In this document: positions 35,420 through 47,545 of the stretch, piece after piece
How positions within the stretch are numbered: the stretch's first letter is position 1
How the letters are laid out: every line of letters begins with the position of its first letter
Translations under genes and position numbers: made by a program
Notes under the pieces: model-generated
What the model was told of the DNA's origin: nothing
The model's database searches: none
Seen by the model: the letters and a program-made list of their open reading frames with translations, nothing else
DNA from: Escallonia rubra
Taxonomy: Eukaryota > Streptophyta > Magnoliopsida > Escalloniales > Escalloniaceae
Length of the DNA stretch: 64,000 bases
Direction: 5' to 3'
Assembly (NCBI GenBank): GCA_033065855.1
Contig: JAVXUO010001558.1
Location: 1 to 64,000, forward strand

Positions 35420-36370
35420 TAAAGGCCATGCAAGAAAAGTTCCTTGCACAAGAATAATGCTTATGAGTTGGTGGAGCTTTCGAAAGGCAAAAAATCCTTA
35501 AAGAAGAAATGGGTGTTCAAGTTAAAGAAAGACGTTGACAAACTAGTGAAGTATAATGTAAGGCTCAGTCCACGGCCCCATCACAGGATAATGCCTCCAA
35601 CAAAAGAGCTAGTCAAGTCGGTACTTATGAGTTTATGGACAGAGTCTTATAAGGTCAATCACAAATCATACCACATCCGATGTGGGATATCACAAGTCCC
35701 ACCTTATGTCTTAGTGTTCTCGCTAAGGCTCGATCACATATAGCCAAGAATCTTCCTCTCTAACTGATGTAAGATATACCCCACTCACCCTTTGGTGCCC
35801 CAACCATCTTCTTGATGTGGGATATACCTGGGTTTGCCGTTTCTCCCAACCATCTGCAACCCGATTGAATGGCTCCGCCCGAGCTTTCAAGAGTCGGCTC
35901 TGATATCATTTATAATGACCCAGTCTACGGCCCCACCACAAAATAATGTATTTCTCAAAAGGGCTAGTCAAGTAGGTACTTATGAGTTCATGTGCAGGGT
36001 CTTATTACCAACATCTGAGATGAGGTATCACATATAAAGTCAGATTAGTACTCACAAGTTTTGGACAGATAAAAGGTATTAATTTCTACATGATTTTTTC
36101 CCTGGTTATGAAGATGAGCTTCATTCGTGTTGTTTTTGGTCTAGGTGTTAGCTTAGACCTCGAGCTCAAGTAGTTAAATGTGAATACTGCATTTGTTCAT
36201 GGTGATCTCAGAGAATAACTTTATATGGAACAACCTCAAGAGTGCAAAGTCAAAGTGAAGACGTATATGGCCTGTAAGTTAAAGAAAAGTCTTTGCGGGT
36301 TAAAGCATGCTCCAAGATAATATGGTACAAGATATTAGACTCTTTTATGGTGAGTCCGTCATATATTGTT
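35420..36370 (+). pseudogene. Decayed copia reverse transcriptase, split by a TRIM
   Basis: The left part (35420-35556) has HKNNAYELVELSKGKK and KKWVFKLKKD, the start of a copia RT. After the TRIM the frame resumes near 36080 with VFGLGVSLDLELKQLNV, then HGDLRE, LYMEQPQ and KKSLCGLKHAPR, with stops and frameshifts. The YVDD part and RNase H are missing. This is an old fragment, unrelated in sequence to the copia element at 44-47 kb. Confidence 0.75.
35557..36032 (-). mobile_element. TRIM element, copy 1, TSD TATAA
   Basis: A 476-bp terminal-repeat retrotransposon in miniature. The left LTR is 35557-35694 and the right LTR about 35910-36032. On minus the LTR starts TGTGATA and the PBS reads TGATATCAGAGCCGAC, one base different from the initiator tRNA-Met type. 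Perfect TSD: TATAA at 35552-35556 and 36033-36037. It has no coding capacity and splits a copia RT frame. Confidence 0.87.
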
Positions 36371-37030
36371 GGCTCCGCATTAAACATTGGATGTATTCTC
36401 AATAACGAGGTAAGTTTTGGGTGTATTTGGGAAATGAGAGTGAGTTATTGAGTGAAAGTACCAATATAATTCCTTCACCTTATAGTGTAACATTCTGGTT
36501 GTCTTCCCTGTAGACGTAGACAAGAGACCGAACCATGTTAAACATCCCTGTTCATATTTTTATGTGTGACATTTTTTGTATTTTCTCCTTTTTTTTTTAA
36601 TGCTAGTTGTACTTGTTTGAGGGGCTTAAATTCTCAATATGCAGGCAAGCAAAGCTCGACCAACCAAGAGTAGTGGGATTAAAGCTGGCAATCAAAATGA
36701 ACTACTACCCAGGTGAGCAAGCTTTTTGCTTAAGAAATTGAAGATGTGGGATTTAAACTCCCGGTTTGTGGATATATGAATGGGTATCCTGGCTATCCTC
36801 CATGTATAATATGGTCAAGAGGACTATATGATAAACACCCAATTGACGAGTATGCAATAGAAAACATGTAGAAACACTGTTTCTTCTGCATATACTACTC
36901 ATGTTGAGGCAAACTTTTGGCAGCTGAAACAGACAACATATTTGCCTTATTGCATTAAGCTGTGCATTCTCATTGGTGGTGTTGCTCGTCAACGAAATAT
37001 CAGGTTCGCCAGCCAATCAGGACTGTCCGG
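36371..37030. other. Gap with one exon-like block
   Basis: A block at 36644-36712 (ASKARPTKSSGIKAGNQNEL) is bordered by AG and GT splice-like sites, but no partner exons were found. Nothing else recognised. Confidence 0.3.
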
Positions 37031-37748
37031 CGGAACTGTTAATCATTGCTTAGGCTTACTCCCACCTCCTATAAACCAAAAGAAAAAGCTAGAAAGTAAT
37101 GGTTGCACTCATTAAAATTTCTTGCCATTATAAACTCTTTAACAACGGTTTAAGGCGGTGTAGATCTTTAGTGACAAATTGTTCACATTGAACTCCCACA
37201 ACCACAAGTGTTGATCACTGAAGTTTACCACAAAAGTTCATTGGCTTAGTTACAATACAAACATCAGATCAGAAGTTGAAGGGAATAACGTAAATTATGA
37301 TACAGATTGAGATGTTTGAATCCTTCAGCATAGTAGAAGCCTCGCGAGAAAATGCAGCAGGACATTTAAAGTTCAAACAAGGTTTAAAGTTTGTTTTCAA
37401 ATGGTAAGATTATCACCACGTTCTTGAAGAACACTCAAATACTTTCCCAGACCCCCCACAATGCTCCCACCCACATCTGGGAATGTTTCACAGCCAGGAA
37501 GCGGATTCACATTGCCTTTTCTGTCCACTTCAACCGGGTACTTGAGAAGGTGACCTTTCATTTCGGTGACTTCCTCAGCTGCATACTGCTTCCAGTTCAG
37601 CTCACTCAGCAACCTTACTCGCCTCACGCATTCAAGGCTCTCTGGCCGCTCGAAACATTCCTCGAGATCACCAATGTGCTATGCCCAGAGTGACTTCCTG
37701 TAACCATATATCTGCACGATCAAATGAAGATAGTCACATGCATACTCC
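37031..37748 (-). repeat. Duplicated unit A: PLD 3' flank and last exon
   Basis: The flank 37050-37396 and the exon 37397-37711 match units at 54050-54732 and 59590-60234. Landmarks include TGGTTGCACT, TAGATCTTTAGTGAC, AAGTTCATTGGCTTAG and AGAAGTTGAAGGGA. Confidence 0.88.
37397..37711 (-). pseudogene. PLD last exon, copy A, with a nonsense codon
   Basis: 105 codons ending ERGDNLTI-stop. Near the start, SLWA is followed by TAG where copies B (54381) and D (59883) have GAG. It keeps KYPVEVDRKGN and CETFPDVGG, the usual PLD C-terminal end. Confidence 0.9.
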
Positions 37749-38407
37749 TGTTGGCAAAAGGCACCCAAGCCAACAAGCAGACAATGGATTGGCCTAATCT
37801 TCAACAAATTCCATCACTTTAAGGAATCAGATTATCATCATCTCAAGGAATCAGTTTATTATCTTCTTATCTTTCTGGTCTTCTGAGATCTTTGAAATGT
37901 AGATTATGGTATCTTCAAGCGTCCTTATTGTATCTATTTAAATATAACAGCGATGAGTTCTGCACAATTCAGTGTTCTTAATTTCCTTATGGTATCAGAG
38001 CCCTTCAAGGGCACGAAGGCCTTTTCCAACTTTTTTTCCTCTGTATTATGGCAATGACTTCTCAAAGAACCCAATCCCCTTTTCCTTTTGGCATCAATGT
38101 TGCCTTAAGAATCAAACTTGCTCTTTGGCTTCGCCCACAGCCCAATTTGATGGGGAGTATTGACGAAAGTCACCCAAGCCAACAAGCAGATAAAGGATTG
38201 GCTAGTCTTCAACGAAATCCATAACTTAAGGAATGAGTTTATCATCTGATTTTAAGGAATCAGTTTATTACCTTATCTTTCTATTTTTTTAACCCTTTGA
38301 ATTGTGGATTAGGTTGTTAATTTTTAACTATCCTTAATTCATTGTAGCTATTTAAACATAAAAAAGGTGTGCTCATTTCTGAACAATTCAGTTTTCTTAT
38401 TTTCATT
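37749..38407 (+). mobile_element. Miniature copia-type element in the PLD last intron
   Basis: LTRs 37749-37988 and 38159-38407 flank a 170-bp interior. The PBS TGGTATCAGAGCCC (37990-38003) is initiator tRNA-Met type and a PPT-like GATGGGGAGT ends the interior. TSD: ACTCC at 37744-37748 and 38408-38412. The interior begins a short frame (MAMTSQRTQSPFPFG) that matches the start of a longer gag in the related copy at 55098. So this looks like an internally deleted copia element of TRIM size. Confidence 0.85.
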
Positions 38408-38830
38408 ACTCCCTTTCTGAATCCACTTAAGCAAACTACCTAGTAGGTCAAGGACAATAAAATAGAAGAGAACTTGACACCGGACAACTTGTGGTACTAT
38501 ATTAGAGAAGAATTGAGATGAGTAGAAAACATGGCAGAATCTCTTACCTCAAACTTGGAACAGGCATTTCTAACGTGGCATCTAAGAGTATAAACCTCGC
38601 CAAAGAACATTGTAAACTTAAGCCAGCTGGCACGTGAAGTGAGGGTGAAGATACTCAAAATTAGTGCTTTTCGTTTGATGGATTATTCACTTCTACTCAC
38701 TGAGCAGAGTATGTGTACCAATTCTACACTGTGAAGCAAACGATGGTTGTATCAAGCCAGATACTAATATAAGGTGTAGGAGTGATACTATTTATCTGAA
38801 CATTGATGCTTGTAATTGATTGAAGGATAC
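38408..38830. other. Remainder of the PLD last intron
   Basis: No coding or repeat structure recognised apart from the TSD copy at its left edge. Confidence 0.5.
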
Positions 38831-41010
38831 CTGGCCGTGTGGACTAGACTGTTTGCTCGCCCAAGTATGGTGAGGCTGGTAAGCACCCATGGCAATCTCA
38901 GTGTCTCTGGCACCGTCTAAAGAACGTTGGTTGATGTTTGCCGACCCCAAAATGACATACTCATCATCTACTACCATGCCTTTTGAATGAACGTAAATCA
39001 TTAAGCGCCGGCTGTTACGAGATTTTGCCTGGGTACCGATCCAGCAAGGGTTAACAAGGATGACAAATTGTTGCAGCATTAGGAAGCATGACATATGGAG
39101 AGGAAGCTTCAAAATAGGTAAAAGGCCCAAGTGAGAATCTACCTCGGGGGTATTTGTGGCAGTAGAATTCACGGCAATTGAAGTGCCGTCCCCGTCTTGA
39201 GCCTCACGATTACCAAGGCAGAAGAAAACCAAGTAGTCTTGCGGCTCATATATCTCCTCACGTCCAGCCTCTTCTAAAGCCATGTAAATTACTTCATACA
39301 TCATTTTCATTGTATTGTGCTGCAAAAATTGCAATAACCAAGGCCATTAGATGCAACCAACGGCCGCACAAAACCTTTTATCACCCCCTTCTGACTATAT
39401 TGCTTTTGCATAGGATACGCATGAATTACTTTTGATAAATGTCTTTGGTTGGGGTGTACCTGCCAAGAATCCTTTGAGTCACAACATCAGTTGGAACACC
39501 CTCTGGCCACATTGGAATGACAACAAATGCAGAAAACCTCTCATTTGCTCTGATTTTATTTGCAATCTTAAGAGCAATTTCCATTGGTATCAAATTATTT
39601 GCACCTGCAGGTAAACATGACCTCTTGAACTTGTCTATTATAAAGTAATCATATTAATTGCCTACAATCTGTTGATGGAGAGAATAAAATTCTGGGATTG
39701 AGGAAAAAAACTCCAACCCAGTCTTTCCTCATGATTCAAGTTATCAGTTTTTCTCCCAGCAATCAGACAAAGTTGGGAAATGGCGAAGGGGCAATAGATC
39801 GGAGGAAGCATGTATAAGAAGCTTTAGTGCATAAATTCCATGACAGGGAGCTATATAAAAGTGACAAATAAACACATACTCCACACTTTGATGTTCTAAT
39901 GGCACTTAAACAGTTACTGTGTTTTTCATTTCCACTGCATAACCAGTAACCGTATGGGATACCTTACCTAACTTCGGAAAACTAGTCCAGTTATATGACG
40001 AACCAATGAAGTACTGATTCTCGATGTATATGCAGTGTTGGGCAGCACGAATTGCCGTTACATATGCTGTATGTATGCTCATGTCTATAAGCAAATTCTT
40101 TCCGCATACCAGATTCTGTTACAAAACAGTGATACATATCAACTAAAGCTCGTGAAGGAGGAAACTAAAGCCCAAAATCTGCTCACCCTTGTAGTAGCAT
40201 CCCTTGGGTCATCTGGAAAACCTTTCACAGAGTTGGAGTCAATGGAGTGAAATACCTATGCTTTCAGAGAGTGAGTTGAGGAAGACTTGGGTTACACTTA
40301 ATGGAACTTCACTTTGACGTTGACTAATTCCATGTTAAATGCTGCAGTTAAATGATTGTCTCAATCTAGAAAAGTGCATTTAAAAGTTTAAATGGGAACT
40401 GTCTTGGAGAACAGATTGTTTGTCAGCTTGAAGGGAGTCAGCAAAACTTTCAATTAAACGACCTATTAGACATATCTGAGGACATTTGGACTGTTTCAAC
40501 AAGTCTTTGATAACGGTATAGTTATTTTTTTCCATGAGATTTTCATACGGTTGGGACATTAGGTTCAACTTCTCTACAACCATGATTATTCAGGATTTTC
40601 GCCGGAAAAATATGACGTGGAGAGGAAAAGAGCCATGATGCATTGATTAAACAGTGATATAATCCTAAACTTAAGATAGTCATCCAACAGCCAAGAGTGA
40701 GTATTATATTCTGGGGAATTTATTTGCCAAAGCAGCCATCGTAATGCACCTGGACATGCCAAGCTTCTGTATCATCCTCACTTAGACAGGGTGCATCTGC
40801 CATGCCCATGATTTCAGGAGGTCTTTCAATTCTCATCGGGCCAACTTCACCTGAAATTATCATCTTCAGTTTCTGAATCCCGTGAAGTTCTGAAGCTTTT
40901 AGCCATCGTTCCTCAAAGTTGGTGAGTATATCATATGCTGCTGGACCATCGATTTGACAGTGTAGATCATGCCACGGTTCTCTTGGACATCCAAAAGTAG
41001 GCCCCTGGGA

Positions 41011-43456
41011 GTCATGAATGGCAAGAATAAACTGACGGTTCTCTTGGACATCCAATATCATCAAAATAGAATTTACTCCATTCTAATTCAGTCAATCATA
41101 GAAAATAAAAACACACTAAGATCATATCTATTCTTCTGGCTGTGGCACCTTCGCACTCTCTTGTTTTGAGGTACTAGGTCGTAGATAAACCACATTATCT
41201 TGTATGAGAACTCTGTACCTAGAATTTCTTCCTGAAAACAAGCAACTGTAAGCACGTCTTCCAGTGCCTCTAGCAAAACGCATCATTTATCTAGCATCAA
41301 GGCTGCCAAGCATTTACCTACATCTTCATGCTAGAGAATTGAGCTGACGAGATTCTGAGAGGACTTCCACTAAACTAACGAAAGCTGATCCACGTTCCGT
41401 GAGGTCCACCTAAAGTGGTCAGCTTCCAAGTGGTTTGCCTATAGGCTATAGGACAAAGCTCTGCTGAGAAACCAGATTGGAGGAACGTCTCCTACCTGAA
41501 AGACGGTGGCTTACTACAGAGCTTCTTCTATTATGCACTTGCACCTCAGATGACTCCTAATCTTGTATTTAAGAAAACATCCTATTGCAACACTCATGGG
41601 AGGTTCAGGTGCACTACATTGTGGCATGTTAGTGAGTCGACATGTTTCTGTGTAATGATGAAAGAGTGGAACTATATTTCTCGGTCATTGAGAACAGAAA
41701 TGAGTGAGCGCTCTAGCAGTTCACCAAATCGATAAGACATTTTAAGCTACTTTTCAAGTGCACTTGGTGATCAAATTCGCTAGCAGTGCTAGAACTGTCG
41801 TGTTTGCTGTATTTAAATAAAGATGCAAGCCTCACACGGCAGCATGGAAAGTCGATTTTGTACGTACCTTGCATTTCAATTTCTGCTGGTTTAAGCGGTA
41901 TATTAGCATCGGATAGGCCACAAATAAACACATGTATATATACTTTTTAGATGAGTAGGTAAAGTTTGTGTTAAAAATAAAAATCTTAAGGAAAATATGT
42001 GCTAAATTACATCTACTACTAAATTAATAGCCTTATTTTACTACTACGATGAACAAGGTCATGCTAGATAAATAAAAAAGAGAGCTTTAGAGTACACTAT
42101 CAAGAGAAACTTAGATTACACTATAGATTTTTTAATTGAAAAGTAGAAAAAAGAAAGTATAATTAAGATTCATAGTCATTTTAGACAAATTGTACTCGAA
42201 CGTTGGAACTTAAAGATAGAAAAAAGTTGAAAAAGACTTGTTTTGTACTTTAATCCTAAAATAAGAGATACATGAAACTTAAACTCCCTTCGTCCCAAAT
42301 TATTTGATCATATTTGACACACATTTATTTAAGATATAGGTCTAATTTTATGAGTTTCTCATTCTATCTCAAGAGAGAGAGGGGTAAGACGAAACTGATT
42401 CAGTAGAGAAAAATGGGTTGATAAATGACTAAATGTGGAGAGAGAAGTAGAATAAAAAAATGTCTACAAAGGGTAAACATGTAAAAACAGTTACAAAATC
42501 TTTTTTAATTTGAAAACTGATCAATTTTTTTAGGACAATCCAAAAAAAAAATCATTTTTTTTTTAGATTTAGGGAGTTATAGAATAGATCATTACCAAAA
42601 GCAAATAAACTGCAGGGGATATTTTGACCCCCAATAATCATCGCTACAAGAAATGGCCATAACTGAGTAGAAAGGAAAATGATAGGTAACGAATAATACT
42701 GAAAATCATAAATGATGATATTTTGAACTTTAGTAGTGATGCTTGTAGGAAAAAGTGTCAAAACTCTAAAAGTGAATGATAGAAAAACTTTAGAAAGATT
42801 ATTGAAAGTTAGGGTTATTAAATTGTTATTTAAGCAGTTCAGTTTTTATATGTGTCCTGATAGATCTCTTGAGCTTGATTGATTCTTGATTTTAAAGATG
42901 CAAGATTTAAGCTCCTAACCCATTTCATCTTACAAACGTTGTTATACATTTATTAATAATAACTTCTTCATGTTAGGCATTTTATTTTCGACAATCATTT
43001 TCAGGTTGATTATTGAACTTTCGTAATATAACTTAATTATAATTCAAACTTCTTCTCAATTTCATTTGCTAGACATATATATGACATCAAAACATAATAT
43101 ATGACAATAGACAACTCAAATATAAACAATTGATATTAATTATCTCTAAAAAATTTCTTCACTTTTATCACTGTACAATCAAACTTGTAGTGTTTTGTGA
43201 GAGTTAGATATTTATGAGAGATATTCGAGACTAATTGCAATGCCAGATAATGCATTATTCACAACCCATAGTCAAATAAAAATTCAACTCTCCTCCATAT
43301 TGCCAACAAAACTTTAATAATGGCAACACAAGATAGAAAGCAGCATCCAGTAGAATTGTCCATAATCAACTTTTGCTAACTACCGTAAATTACTTTTTGG
43401 AAGAAGAAAGTTCTTACAGGCAACCATTGACATAAAATTCACTTTTTGTATCAAAC
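41011..43456. other. Gap where the PLD HKD1 exon is expected
   Basis: About 2.4 kb between the THDEET block and the PREPWHD block. I could not find the THHQKT-type HKD1 motif or the glycine-rich strand after it on either strand. A CGGTTCTCTTGGACATCCA stretch occurs twice (near 40973 and 41036), duplicating the start of the next block and hinting at a rearranged boundary. From 41940 on it is AT-rich filler. Confidence 0.6.
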
Positions 43457-44069
43457 CTGCTTTTTGAGCCAACTACGACCTTTTCCAGCATGCCGGGGGC
43501 AGAGTAGCAGTTGCACTGAAGAATGCTTGAAGAACTGCCGAGTTTCCTCATCATGGGTTTTCATTTTCCCTTCCTACATGTTACAGATTCATCAGGCTCT
43601 TTCCGAAGTTAAAATACTATTTGAGGAAATGTCATTGTTCTGATGTTTTCATCCATAAGGAGGAGGAGAGCATACCATAGTACTAGTCTATGCAACAGGA
43701 GCATGTAAACTAAAGACTTAAAATACTAAGTTCTCACATGTATATGGCCCCAGATGGTCTGAGAGGTAAAATCATCCCACACAAGGAGCACCACTCTCAC
43801 ACCTTACTCTGACTTGGTTTTAAGAAAGTCCCCCAAAATGCTCTCTGTTTCATTATTATCATCGCGAACAAGTCTAACTTTGTGGTACACAGACCACCCT
43901 GCAATGTATATCAGGTGACGAGCTTTCTTCATACCATCAAAGATGTCTTTCCAGCAACTTCCCTGCACGTATGGCACATCACTGTCGAGCTTCAAATTCG
44001 GGAGGCATCCATCATGGACATGAGCATCTTGATAAAGCGTGACTTTTCCGCCTCTCCTTGTAAAGGAAA

Positions 44070-44281
44070 CTGAAGTGTTTTCATTTCTTAATCTTTCTTC
44101 ATGTACAGATGATATACTTATAGACGAGATACATGAGTCATGATAGATACAAGGAGGGAGCCGTGGATTCTGTTACACATTCAAATATTCAAACCTATGG
44201 AATTCAAAGTATTAGTGATAAGTCAATCTATTGAGATAAGCTAGCAGCAGCTCACGGATGGATTGGCATGTGTGGGAGGTG
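44070..44281. other. Junction between the PLD block and copia element, possible LTR remnant
   Basis: Read on minus this follows the copia pol stop and contains a GTCTATAAGTATA-like stretch, then ends CACTTCAG at the PLD block. It may be part of a copia LTR or PLD intron; no second LTR was found to decide. Confidence 0.35.
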
Positions 44282-47200
44282 CTATTGCTTGTACGGCAAG
44301 GTGGGTTTAATACGCCCCCGCAAGATTGACGCTCCGTTGGTGACTCCAATCTTGGACCGAAGATGAAGAAATTGACGACGATTCAATGCTTTTGTGAGAA
44401 TATCCGCCAGTTGATCCTTGGTGTTGATATGATGGACACAGAGGGAGCCATTGGTGACGCATTCACGAACGAAGTGATAATCTAGGGCAATGTGTTTCAT
44501 TCGAGAATGGAAAACTGGGTTTGCGCAAAGGTAGGTGGCTCCGGTGTTGTCACAGAATAGGGCGGGGGGTTTTGGAAGGGTAATGCCAAGTTCATGCAGA
44601 AGATTGGTAACCCAGAGAATTTCAGCAGTGGAGTTGGCGATGGCTTTGTATTCAGCTTCCGAGGAAGAACGAGAGACAGACTTTTGGCGAGTTGATTTCC
44701 AAGGAATGGCATTGGTGCCAAGGTAAAGTATGTAGCCAGTTGTGGAACGACCGTTGTCTCGATCGCCACCCCAGTCAGAATCACTGAAAGCCTGAAGGGT
44801 GAGAGGAATTCCTCGGCGCAAATAAAGGCCATGATGAATGGTGGCTTTCAGATAACGAAGGACGCGTTTTTGTGTTGTCCAGTGAACTTCGGTCGGAGAG
44901 TGCATGAATTGAGAGAGGCGATTGACAGCAAAACAAACATCAGGACGAGTGAGAGAGAGGTATTGCAGAGCCCCAACTAATTTTTGATATGGTGTCGGAT
45001 CAGTATGTGAAGAGCCATCCTGGAGAGTGAGACTGGTGGACGAACACATGGGTGTGTTGACTTCCTTAGCGCCGGTCATGGAAAAAGTCTGTAGGAGGTC
45101 ATTGATGTGCCGATGTTGAGAGAGAAATAAGCCACCAGGTGTGGGAATAACTTCAACACCCAAGAATTGATGGAGCGTGCCGAGGTCTTTGAGGGAGAAT
45201 CGGAGGTCAAGATTCTTAACAAAAGAGTTGAGAAATTCAATGTTGTTGCCTGTCAAAATAATATCATCAACATATATACAAGAAAATAGGCAGTGATAGT
45301 ATCCTTAGTGTAGATGAACAGAGATGCATCAGCTATAGACTTAACAAAGCCGACTTGTAGTAAATAGCCTTTAAGTTCCTGATACCAAGCACGCGGTGCT
45401 TATTTGAGGCCATAAATAGCTTTACGGAGCTTGCAAACATGATGCGGCATGGTGGAGTGAAGAAAGCCCAGAGGCTGTGCCATGTAGACATCATCATGAA
45501 GAGTGCCGTTTAAGAAGGCATTATTGATGTCAAGTTGTCGTAGCGGCCAGTTTTGAGATAGTGCCAAGCAAAGGACAACTCGAATGGTTGCAGGCTTGGT
45601 GACAGGACTAAAAGTATCGGCATAGTCAAGGCCAGGACGTTGATGAAATCCTTTCGCCACGAGACGAGCTTTGTACTTGGCAACGGAACCGTCGGCATGT
45701 CGCTTGATCCGAAAAATCCATTTACAGCCCACTATGTTTTGGTCCGTTCGAGGAACGAGGTCCCATGTGCCATTACGTAACAATGCATCAAATTCTGCAG
45801 ACATAGCGTTGCGCCAATGGGGTTCGGCTAAGGCTTGAGAAAGGCAAGTGGGTTCTAAGGTGAGAGGTAGAGGATGTCTAGTGGTGTGATTGACAAATTT
45901 CGGATTAAAGTATTTGGGGTTCAAGCGGCAGGTGCGGGAGGGGCGTTGGGTGGAGAGGTGTTGAGGAGTTGGTAAATGGGGAGAGGTCGGTGATGGTGCA
46001 GGTGAGTTTGTTTCCGTATTTGGGGTTGGCGACGTGGAAAGAGAATGTGTTGCATGTCGAAGGGCCGTGGGTAAAGAAGGATTAGGTGAGGTCCGAGTGT
46101 TTGAATTTGGTTGTTCAGATAAATGTGGATTGAGATGGAGGTTTGAATTGGTTGGTTGTAAAGATAAAGACATGTTTGAATTTGTGTGGTGCGTTAATTG
46201 GCTGGGAGTGTTTGAATTAAGTTGTTGAGATAAAGGTTGATCTTGTGGGAAGTTTGAGTTGGTTGGGTTTAAAGATGAAAAGGTGTTTGAATTTGTGTGG
46301 GCCGTGAGTAATGGAGGTGAGGATGAGTAAGGCTGGCAGAATATTGTGGAGTTTGAATGAGTTAGTGGGTTTGAATTGGATAATGGAGGAGATAAGTTAG
46401 TTTGGGAATGGTGGGGCCGGGTAAGGTGTGAAGAAGAGGTCAAGGGGGAGAAATGTGGACTGTTCACGTGGGAGTGGTGTCCCGTAGCATGGGAGGTGGA
46501 ATCTTGCGAGTGAAGTAAATGATGTGCACTGCTGTTTTGCATGGGAAAAATATTTTCGACGAATTTAACGTGACGCGAGAGAGGTAAATTTTATTTGAGA
46601 CAGGGTCAAGACATTTATACGCTGACTGGGTGCTGGAATATCCAAGAAAAATGCAAGGAGTGGAGCGAGGTTGTAATTTAGAAGAAGTGTATGGACGGAG
46701 CCACGGGTAGCATAGACACCCGAAAATTTTTAGGCGAGTGTAGTTTGGTGGGCGATGAAAAAGCATTTCAAATGGAGATTTAAAATTAAGGATAGCAGTT
46801 GGAAGACGGTTTATTAGAAAAACAGATGTAAGAAAAGCATGCGGCCAAAATTTGAGCGGAAGAGAGGCTCTTTGAAGAAGTGTTCGACCAGTTTCAACAA
46901 TGTGCCGATGACGGCGTTCAGAGGTGCCGTTGTGTTCTGGGGTATGAGGAGGGGTGGTGAAATGTGAAATGCCATGTGCAGTGAGAGTGGCTTTGAGAGA
47001 TTCATATTCACCGCCATTGTCGGAGTAAATAGACATGATTGGTAGTTGGAAAAAATTTTCAACCAAGTTTTTGAATTGGGAAAATAACGTGCGAACAGCA
47101 AATTTTTGTCGCATAGGATATAACCAAATATATTTGGTGTAATGATCGACAAAAATTAGATAGTAACGAAACCGATCATGTGATAGATCTGTTGGTCCCC

Positions 47201-47545
47201 AAACATCAGTGTAAAGTAATTGCAATGGTCGAGAACTAGTGAACGAATTTGCATCAAACGGCAATTTATGACTTTTATTGCAATCACAAAAATTACAATG
47301 AAAGGAATTTGTGGAAAGAAATGGAGATCCTAGTTGATGGGACGTAAGAACTGAGTGGAGGCCGGACTCGTAGGGATGGGTGACCGAGACATTGATGCCA
47401 TTCAGTGAGTTGGGACTTAGTAATGGAATGAGCTTGTGGCTTGGTTAAGGAAGACATGCAGTAAACATCATTTACATTCTTCCCGCGAAGAAGTGGCGCC
47501 CCCGTGCGTAGATCCTTCACCACAATATCATTTGATGAACTCTCT
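44282..47545 (-). pseudogene. pol: Ty1/copia pol, frameshifted, stop-containing
   Basis: Minus-strand pieces in order: pre-integrase (47550-47373, WHQCLGHP); a frameshift near 47375; integrase (about 47360-46464, YTDVWGP, DNGGEY, HNGTSERRHR); a Ser/Asn/Pro-rich linker; RT (from about 45920, KYKARLVAKGF, QLDINNAFLNG); and RNase H (about 44790-44560, SDWGGD and SRSSSEAEY). The RT has TAA in place of a Gln codon after AIYGLK (about 45401) and an extra AT dinucleotide directly at the YVDD codons (about 45275), which shifts the frame. The end ASILRGRI overlaps a GCGGGGGCG PPT. No LTR pair was identified. All enzymatic steps of its own would fail. Confidence 0.9.

Larger units (their letters stand above)
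37397..44069 (-). pseudogene. Phospholipase D (beta/gamma-like), broken and incomplete
   Basis: PLD cleaves phospholipids to phosphatidic acid using two HKD motifs. Exon blocks in order: 44069-43738, 43573-43457, about 41000-40750, 40255-40187, 40115-39968, 39604-39460, 39319-39143, 39028-38831 and 37711-37397. Motifs include VTLYQDAHV, YVQGSCWKDIFDG, THDEETRQFFKHSSVQ, PREPWHDLHC, SIDSNSVKGFP, YIENQYFIGSSYNW and the second catalytic motif [12 protein letters not shown]. Defects: FPL and RRGG in different frames at the first block (about 44058); TAA at 43806-43804; no block for HKD1 (between 43457 and 41000); and TAG in the last exon, where both paralogous exons have a Glu codon. The N-terminal C2 part is not in the window. 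Wording such as YGYRKSLWAEHIGDLEECF fits beta/gamma rather than alpha. Confidence 0.88.

Noticed and set aside
37989..38005. TGGTATCAGAGCCC as part of a tRNA gene
   Set aside because: Only a short primer-binding complement next to an LTR end; no tRNA arms around it.
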